A stretch of 64,000 bases of DNA from Bacillus sp. B15-48 (GTDB lineage: Bacteria > Bacillota > Bacilli > Bacillales > Cytobacillaceae). Below, one piece after another: positions 57,897 to 64,000 of the stretch (within the stretch, counting starts at the first letter, position 1; every line of letters begins with the position of its first letter). A program made the translations under genes and the position numbers. The notes under the pieces are model-generated. The model searched no databases, was not told where the DNA came from, and worked only from the letters and a program-made list of their open reading frames with translations. The stretch spans positions 62,001 through 126,000 of the forward strand of contig NZ_WOFU01000001.1 of the NCBI RefSeq assembly GCF_016879755.1, read 5' to 3'.

Positions 57897-60224
57897 CTAG
57901 CGTTTTTTCGGCTTGCGTTTAGCTTTTGGAGCATTTTCGTAAAACTTCTTTTTCTTCCGCTTCTTTTTCTTTTCTCCATCTCCCCGACCTATTCCTTTTT
58001 CGTCGGATTTCCCTTTTCGTGCTTTTTTCTCGCTGCTCCCAGTTTTGAATACTTTCGGAGCTTCAGAACGTTCACGCCGGGTTCCTTTCATCCCAACAAT
58101 TTCAAAATCAATCGAGCGTTCATCTTTATTGACCTTCACAACTCGAACGGTAATTTCATCCCCGATTCGAAACACATTGCCAGTGCGTTCACCAATCATT
58201 GCATATTGACGTTCATCAAAACGGTAGTAATCATCTGTCATATAACTGACATGGACAAGACCTTCAATCGTGTTTGGAAGTTCAACAAACATCCCAAAAT
58301 TCGTAACAGAAGAGATGATTCCATCAAATTCTTCACCAATTTTATCTTCCATATATTCCGCTTTTTTAAGTTCATCTGTTTCGCGCTCAGCCTCAACGGC
58401 ACGACGCTCCATATCAGAAGTATGCTTTGCAATCTCAGGAAGATAAGCTGCCCATTTTGCCCGAGTCTCTTCATCCAACTTTCCTTCAATTATATAGGTT
58501 CTAATTAAGCGGTGAACAATCGTGTCGGGATAGCGCCGAATTGGTGAAGTGAAATGTGTATAATACTCTGTCGATAATCCGTAATGTCCTAAGCTTTCTT
58601 CAAAATACTTCGCCTTTTGCATCGAACGGAGCATAACGGTTGAAATGACCATTTCTTCAGGCTTTCCTTGGACCTCTTCAATGATTTCCTGTAGGGCACG
58701 CGGATGAACTGCGTTTGCTGTCCCTTTGACAATATAGCCAAAGTTTGTAATAAACTCAAAAAATCTACGCAGCTTGTCTTCCTTTGGATCTTCGTGGATA
58801 CGATATATAAATGGAACTTCAAGCCAGTGAAAATGTTCAGCTACGGTTTCGTTTGCGACAAGCATAAAATCCTCAATTAATCGCTCAGCTACCGAACGCT
58901 CCCGGAGAACAACTTCTGACGGGTGCCCATCTTCATCTACAAGAACTTTTGATTCTTTAAAATCAAAATCAATTGCCCCTCGGCTCATTCGCTTATTGCG
59001 TAAAATTGCAGCAAGCTCTTCCATCATCTCAAACATTGGCACGAGAGGTTCATAGCGTTTACGTACTTCTTCATCTTTATCAACAAGAATTAAATTCACA
59101 TCATGATAGGTCATCCGTTCGGTCGTTTTAATGACACTCTGAAAAATTTCGTGATCAACCACTTCACCGTCTGAAGAAATTTCCATTGTGCAGCTCAATG
59201 TCAACCGATCTACCTTTGGATTCAATGAGCAAATTCCATTTGATAGACGATGGGGAATCATTGGAATGACACGGTCGACTAAATACACACTTGTCCCCCG
59301 GTCGGCCGCTTCACGGTCAATTGGTGATTCTTCTTTCACATAATAACTCACATCAGCGATATGAACACCAAGCTTATAGTTACCGTTTTCAAGCTTTGTC
59401 ACAGTAACTGCATCATCCAAGTCCTTCGCATCAGCACCGTCAATCGTAACGATGACTTCATCACGAAGATCACGGCGGTTCGCTAGTTCACTTTCTTGAA
59501 TTTCATCTGGTGTTTCATTTGCCTGTTCGAGAACGTCCGCAGGAAACTCCATCGGCAAACCATGTTTATGAATGACAGATAAAATATCGACACCAGGGTC
59601 ATTTTTATGACCAAGGATTGAAATAATCTCCCCTTCTGCTGATTTCCGACCATCTGGATAACTGATCAGCTTAACGACGACTTTATGTCCTTCTACTGCT
59701 CCCATATTTCCTTCTTTTGGAATAAAAATATCACTAGCGAATTTTTTATCATCTGGTATGACAAACCCAAAATGCTTGCTTTCTGTATATGTACCAACAA
59801 CTTGTTGAACGCCTCGTTCAATAATTCGTACGATTGTTCCTTCACGCCGTTGACCGGAGCTCTCTGTTGATACTCGAGCAAGAACTGTATCCCCATGCAT
59901 CGCATTATTCGTTTCATTCGGTGGGATAAAAATATCATCCATCCCTGGTTCTTCTGGAATAACAAAAGCAAACCCTTTCGCATGACCAGTCAGTTTGCCA
60001 CGAACAAGATTCATTTTCTCCGGCAACCCATAACGATTGCTCCTTGTTCGGACAACGAGACCCCTTTCTTCCATCACAACGAGAGCTTTAACAAACTCTT
60101 TAAAAGTTGCTGAATCTTCAATCCCAAAAGCTTGTTCTAGTTCTTGAACAGTTAATGGTTTGTAGGCCTCATCCTTCATATATTGCAATAAACGTTCAAG
60201 ATGATCTTTAATGTTTTCATCCAT
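57897..60224 (-). CDS. rnr: Ribonuclease R
   Basis: A 775-residue 3'-5' exoribonuclease: an N-terminal winged helix, two cold-shock domains (about 70-230), the RNB catalytic domain ([14 protein letters not shown] with the metal Asp residues, [13 protein letters not shown]), an S1 domain ([19 protein letters not shown]) and a long Lys/Arg-rich tail. It degrades structured RNA, including the faulty mRNAs released by tmRNA and SmpB. The ATG (MDENIKDH) follows AAAGGAGGGAG; the longer upstream frame runs through that site. Confidence 0.96.
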   Translation of the reverse strand: MDENIKDHLERLLQYMKDEAYKPLTVQELEQAFGIEDSATFKEFVKALVVMEERGLVVRTRSNRYGLPEKMNLVRGKLTGHAKGFAFVIPEEPGMDDIFIPPNETNNAMHGDTVLARVSTESSGQRREGTIVRIIERGVQQVVGTYTESKHFGFVIPDDKKFASDIFIPKEGNMGAVEGHKVVVKLISYPDGRKSAEGEIISILGHKNDPGVDILSVIHKHGLPMEFPADVLEQANETPDEIQESELANRRDLRDEVIVTIDGADAKDLDDAVTVTKLENGNYKLGVHIADVSYYVKEESPIDREAADRGTSVYLVDRVIPMIPHRLSNGICSLNPKVDRLTLSCTMEISSDGEVVDHEIFQSVIKTTERMTYHDVNLILVDKDEEVRKRYEPLVPMFEMMEELAAILRNKRMSRGAIDFDFKESKVLVDEDGHPSEVVLRERSVAERLIEDFMLVANETVAEHFHWLEVPFIYRIHEDPKEDKLRRFFEFITNFGYIVKGTANAVHPRALQEIIEEVQGKPEEMVISTVMLRSMQKAKYFEESLGHYGLSTEYYTHFTSPIRRYPDTIVHRLIRTYIIEGKLDEETRAKWAAYLPEIAKHTSDMERRAVEAERETDELKKAEYMEDKIGEEFDGIISSVTNFGMFVELPNTIEGLVHVSYMTDDYYRFDERQYAMIGERTGNVFRIGDEITVRVVKVNKDERSIDFEIVGMKGTRRERSEAPKVFKTGSSEKKARKGKSDEKGIGRGDGEKKKKRKKKKFYENAPKAKRKPKKR

Positions 60225-60290
60225 GTGTAAACTCCCTCCTTTTCTCAATGTTTCGCATTTAAATATTAGTTGTCTCAATCATCCTATTCA

Positions 60291-61037
60291 TTATTCTTCC
60301 CAATTTAAGCTTTCTAGAAACGCATAAACGTCCTCGTGTAACTGTTCCTTTTCTTTATCAAATGTCAGGATATGTCCTGATTCTTCATACCATTTTAATT
60401 GTTTTTGAGCGGACTCGACATCATTATAAATAATATTTGCACTATCCGGGTTAATCATATCATCGTGACGTCCTTGGGCAACAAAGACAGGTGCATAAAC
60501 CATATCAATATGATTCCGAACATCAGCAATTAACTCCTGAGTAGATTTCAAGGTTTTCATTGGCGTTTTTTCAAACTTACTCATTTCAGCCTCGATTTGA
60601 TCATTCGGTTTGCCTTCAAACTTTTTGTATTCGCGTGCAAATTCAAGAACTCCGTTAAACATCACTTCTTCGCTTTTTATATACATAGGCGCGCACATTG
60701 GCACAATACCCTTTACAGGAACTGTATATCCTAATTTTAAAGCAAATACACCACCTAGTGATAAACCTACAACGGCAATTTCTTCATGACCTTCATTTTT
60801 AAGAAACTGGTAGGCGTTTGTCACATCCTCCCACCAGTCATCTGGACCAGTGTGGACTAATTCTTCTGGTGGTACACCATGACCTTTATAAATGGGCGCA
60901 TGACAGGTATAGCCTTTAACCTGTAAAAAGCGACCCATCATCCGTACATCAGCTGAATTGCCGGTAAATCCATGCAACATTAACACTGCTCGTTTCCCCG
61001 CTTTGAAAGTAAATGGCTTTGGTACTAGTTTTTTCAT
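60291..61037 (-). CDS. Carboxylesterase (YvaK/Est30-like)
   Basis: A 248-residue alpha/beta hydrolase. The oxyanion strand is MLHGFTGN, the nucleophile Ser lies in [10 protein letters not shown] near residue 93, the acid in QGRHDDMI and the His in EESGHILT. It matches the Bacillus YvaK/Est30 thermostable carboxylesterase in size and motifs. It lies between secG and rnr, as in B. subtilis. Natural substrates are unknown. Confidence 0.92.
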   Translation of the reverse strand: MKKLVPKPFTFKAGKRAVLMLHGFTGNSADVRMMGRFLQVKGYTCHAPIYKGHGVPPEELVHTGPDDWWEDVTNAYQFLKNEGHEEIAVVGLSLGGVFALKLGYTVPVKGIVPMCAPMYIKSEEVMFNGVLEFAREYKKFEGKPNDQIEAEMSKFEKTPMKTLKSTQELIADVRNHIDMVYAPVFVAQGRHDDMINPDSANIIYNDVESAQKQLKWYEESGHILTFDKEKEQLHEDVYAFLESLNWEE

Positions 61038-61141
61038 TTTAGGACTCCTTGCTTATGATTAAACACGATTATTTTGTAGTCTTCTTTAGTTTTAACAAAC
61101 CTGTGAGCAACATTCCAGAAATAAGCACGGCAGTTGCCATT

Positions 61142-61176
61142 AAAAAACCCAGCCTCATATGGAGACTGGGTTTTCG
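61142..61176. terminator. Terminator of secG
   Basis: AAAACCCAG/CTGGGTTTT stem with a 13-base loop and A/T runs on both sides, just after the secG stop. Confidence 0.85.
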
Positions 61177-61185
61177 GATGTATTT

Positions 61186-61416
61186 TTAAGCAAAATAAGC
61201 AACTGCGATTGTAAGTACAAAAAATAAAATGGCTAAAACAATCGTTAGTCGGTGAAGCACTAGGTCAATTCCCCTCGCCTTTTGCTTTCCGAATAATGTT
61301 TCAGCACCACCTGAAATGGCACCTGATAAACCTGCACTTTTACTAGATTGTAGAAGAACAACAGCAATTAAACTGATGCAATCAATCACCAGTAGTACAA
61401 TTAAAAAAGTGTGCAT
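61186..61416 (-). CDS. secG: Preprotein translocase subunit SecG
   Basis: A 76-residue protein with two membrane helices joined by the SecG loop ([21 protein letters not shown]). The ATG (MHTFLIVLL) follows CAGGAGGTTAGC; the longer open frame has no such site. SecG speeds up the SecYEG channel. It is upstream of the esterase and rnr, as in other Bacillaceae. Confidence 0.95.
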   Translation of the reverse strand: MHTFLIVLLVIDCISLIAVVLLQSSKSAGLSGAISGGAETLFGKQKARGIDLVLHRLTIVLAILFFVLTIAVAYFA

Positions 61417-61523
61417 GAAGCTAACCTCCTGAAAAACCTGCATATAACAATACTTTAAATTTACCACATTTTTTTATACGAAACAATAGTTCATTTGTAA
61501 AACAATCAAGCGGGACCACTTTT

Positions 61524-62078
61524 TCAGTTAAAAAGTTCGCTTCCGTCTAGTCTTTCTTCAGCAAATAATTCCCCAAATACGATTAATCGCTGCTTATCTG
61601 AAAGAGGTGGGTGACATGTGATCAAGGTTGTTAGCGTTTTTCCTTTTACTGGATAGATGACATCAACATCGGTTGGCTCGACAATCTTCTTTTCAATCAC
61701 TTTATAGGTTAGAACCTTGTTTTGAACATAAATCTTGAATTCACTCTCTAGCTCTAACTCATCTAGCCGATTGAAAAACTTCCCATATGCGCTAGAACGG
61801 TGCCCAGCAATTGCAAAATTTTGGTTGTTTTTTTCTAACTCATAAATTGAACTGCTCGAAGGTAAATGTCCGACCGCATAACGAATTTGCGCTTCACTTG
61901 CTCCTTCAACGATCGGTGTTTTTAAGTCAATTTCGGGGATTTCTAAAATTCCGAGTGTATCACCAATTTCGATTTCTTGCGGTTGCAACGTTTCCGATTC
62001 AATGTTTGTTTCCTCTGTAAAGGTGAGTGAGGTAAACTCATTTATTAGCCTTTGTTTCGAATTAAAGAGGTGGATAGT
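61524..62078 (-). pseudogene. Sortase family protein, 5' end removed by a repeat
   Basis: The frame encodes a class D-like sortase catalytic domain. It has GILEIPEIDLKTPIVEG, the His in AIAGHRSS, the Cys in TLITCHPP and the Arg in KQRLIVFG. Upstream the frame stays open (LFNSKQRLINEF, the usual linker after the membrane anchor) exactly to the edge of repeat copy D, where a TGA inside the repeat stops it. No signal anchor and no ATG in frame are left; a TTG at 61988 has a poor ribosome site. I judge it a truncated, probably dead gene. No LPxTG substrate is adjacent. Confidence 0.7.
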
Positions 62079-62400
62079 TCATAGAATAGGTTATGTTTTT
62101 TTGCTAGTACTTGGATTAACCGTGATCTAAAGGCTGTTTTTTTGCTAGTACTTGGATTATACCGGTTTTTGACCGTTTTTTATTGCTAGTACAGGGATTA
62201 TATCGACCTTCTGACCTCGTTTTATTGCTAGTACTTGGATTAAACCCTCATTTTACAGCGTTTTATTACGAGTACTAGCAATATATCAAGGGAATTTGGT
62301 GTTTTTAATACGAGTACTTGGATTAAAAAACCCGTTACTAGCATTATCGTTCAAAAAGCCTACGAATCTCTTCGGTCAAATCTTCATAAATGACCTATTC
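62076..62400 (+). repeat. Family 1 structured repeat, copy D
   Basis: Units start at 62103, 62144, 62185, 62227, 62268 and 62310 (intervals 41/41/42/41/42). The left end AGTTCATAGAATAGG joins the sortase frame, and the right tail is TCAAAAAGCCTACGAATCTC. A further AGTACTGGGATTA lies at about 62440. A 60-codon plus-strand frame here is only the repeat itself. Confidence 0.92.
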
Positions 62401-62543
62401 CGAAAAAATCAAAAAAATTATCCGTGCTTTTACCCAGTACTGGGATTAAAATTTCCAATGCCAAAGCTTACAAACGGTTAAGCACCTTGACATTGAGGGG
62501 CTGAACATCGTGAAGAATCGTAAAGATTACAGAACATCCTCAG

Positions 62544-62757
62544 TTAGTCTTCGCTTTCACCAAAAGAACAAGTTGTGCAGAAACGACCTTTACATCGATA
62601 TGGAACTTTTCGAACATCATGACAGCCTGCACATATAAAAAGCTTACACCCTTTTTTAATGTCCCCACAATCACCCTTGATCACAATGGAACGGATTTTG
62701 GCACCGTGTTTTCTTTTAAAAGCTTCCCAATGTTTGTCGTAAAATGTTAGTCTCCAT
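62544..62757 (-). pseudogene. IS91-family transposase, N-terminal zinc domain remnant
   Basis: Translation gives HWEAFKRKHGAKIRSIVIKG, then a DCGDIKKGCKLFICAGCHDV and PYRCKGRFCTTCSFGE stretch, and a stop. This is the N-terminal zinc-binding domain of IS91-type Y2 transposases. The normal start (METNIL, at 62757) is in a different frame, so there is a frameshift, and the catalytic part is missing. It is a dead fragment between repeat D and eno. Confidence 0.8.
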
Positions 62758-62766
62758 AAAACGAAA

Positions 62767-62842
62767 ATACCACAGCACGAATGACTGTGGTAGACCCAAA
62801 ATTTTTCACAAATAAAACACCGGTATTTCTACCGGTGTTCTA
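62767..62842 (-). terminator. Terminator(s) of eno
   Basis: AACACCGGTA/TACCGGTGTT (62816-62839), then TTATTTG on the minus strand, 15 bases after the eno stop. A second hairpin, TACCACAG/CTGTGGTA followed by TTTTCG, lies at 62769-62792. Confidence 0.85.
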
Positions 62843-62854
62843 AATACATATCGA

Positions 62855-64000
<1,146 letters not shown>

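Noticed and set aside
57738-58508. 256-codon plus-strand ORF
   Set aside because: It is the antisense shadow of smpB and rnr; its Phe/Ser-rich composition mirrors the Lys/Glu-rich RNase R tail.
61524-62078. Sortase as a working gene starting at the internal TTG (61988)
   Set aside because: The ribosome site is poor, the protein would lack its membrane anchor, and the reading frame continues upstream into the repeat border.
62296-62481. 61-codon plus-strand ORF
   Set aside because: It lies within and just after repeat copy D, has no ribosome site and no conserved protein features.

Overview
The window looks like a chromosomal segment of a low-GC, endospore-forming Bacillaceae (Bacillus-related Firmicutes; species not identifiable by eye). 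The evidence is sporulation and germination genes (YhcN/YlaJ lipoprotein, yunB, a complete gerA-type operon, yuzL), many AGGAGG-type ribosome binding sites with frequent TTG/GTG starts, a SAM-I riboswitch, and strong local resemblance to the Bacillus subtilis yut-yun-yur-yus and smpB-rnr-secG-eno gene blocks.

Region by region. 1-14.7 kb: yutF (cut by the window edge), yutE, DUF3055, yutD, a YutC-like lipoprotein, lipA, yunA, a sodium:neurotransmitter-symporter-type transporter with a 35-residue partner, yunB, yunC, yunD, then the SUF iron-sulfur assembly operon sufCDSUB. 14.7-15.9 kb: a gene-poor gap with a decayed ORF and a structured repeat. 15.9-28.7 kb: metNIQ methionine ABC transporter behind a SAM riboswitch, metY, yusE-yusF-yusG-gcvH-yusI, and the fadN-fadA-fadE beta-oxidation operon with a near-ideal FadR operator, ending at yuzL. 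28.9-33.9 kb: spore germinant receptor operon and a rodA-like gene. 34.1-44.8 kb: a probable tungsten (or molybdenum) module made of an HTH plus binding-protein-like regulator, a TupABC-type oxyanion ABC transporter, a MoeB/ThiF adenylyltransferase, an aldehyde:ferredoxin oxidoreductase, a MoaD-like sulfur carrier with a small partner that also ends in Gly-Gly, and a zinc alcohol dehydrogenase. 44.9-56.6 kb: accessory genes (two PepSY proteins with a two-component system like ykoGHIJ, DUF1963, CPBP protease and MerR regulator overlapping tail to tail, small membrane and lipoproteins, a YeeE/YedE sulfur transporter, a DUF418 protein, DUF1450 and YbxH proteins) mixed with decayed fragments. 56.8-64 kb: ssrA (tmRNA), smpB, rnr, a carboxylesterase, secG, a sortase beheaded by a repeat element, an IS91-type transposase fragment, and eno (cut by the window edge).

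Two families of non-coding repeats lie in the intergenic gaps. Family 1 is present four times (about 15.5, 38.6, 54.6 and 62.1 kb). Each copy is about 300 bp and carries six AGTACT-centred palindromic units with almost invariant 41/41/42/41/42-nt spacing, close to four DNA helical turns. One copy abuts, and supplies the stop codon for, the open frame of a truncated sortase gene. Family 2 (CGGA...TCCG units) is present twice as arrays (about 21.7 and 42.4 kb) and once as a single unit (56.7 kb). These repeats and the tungsten/AOR island are the least ordinary content of the window.
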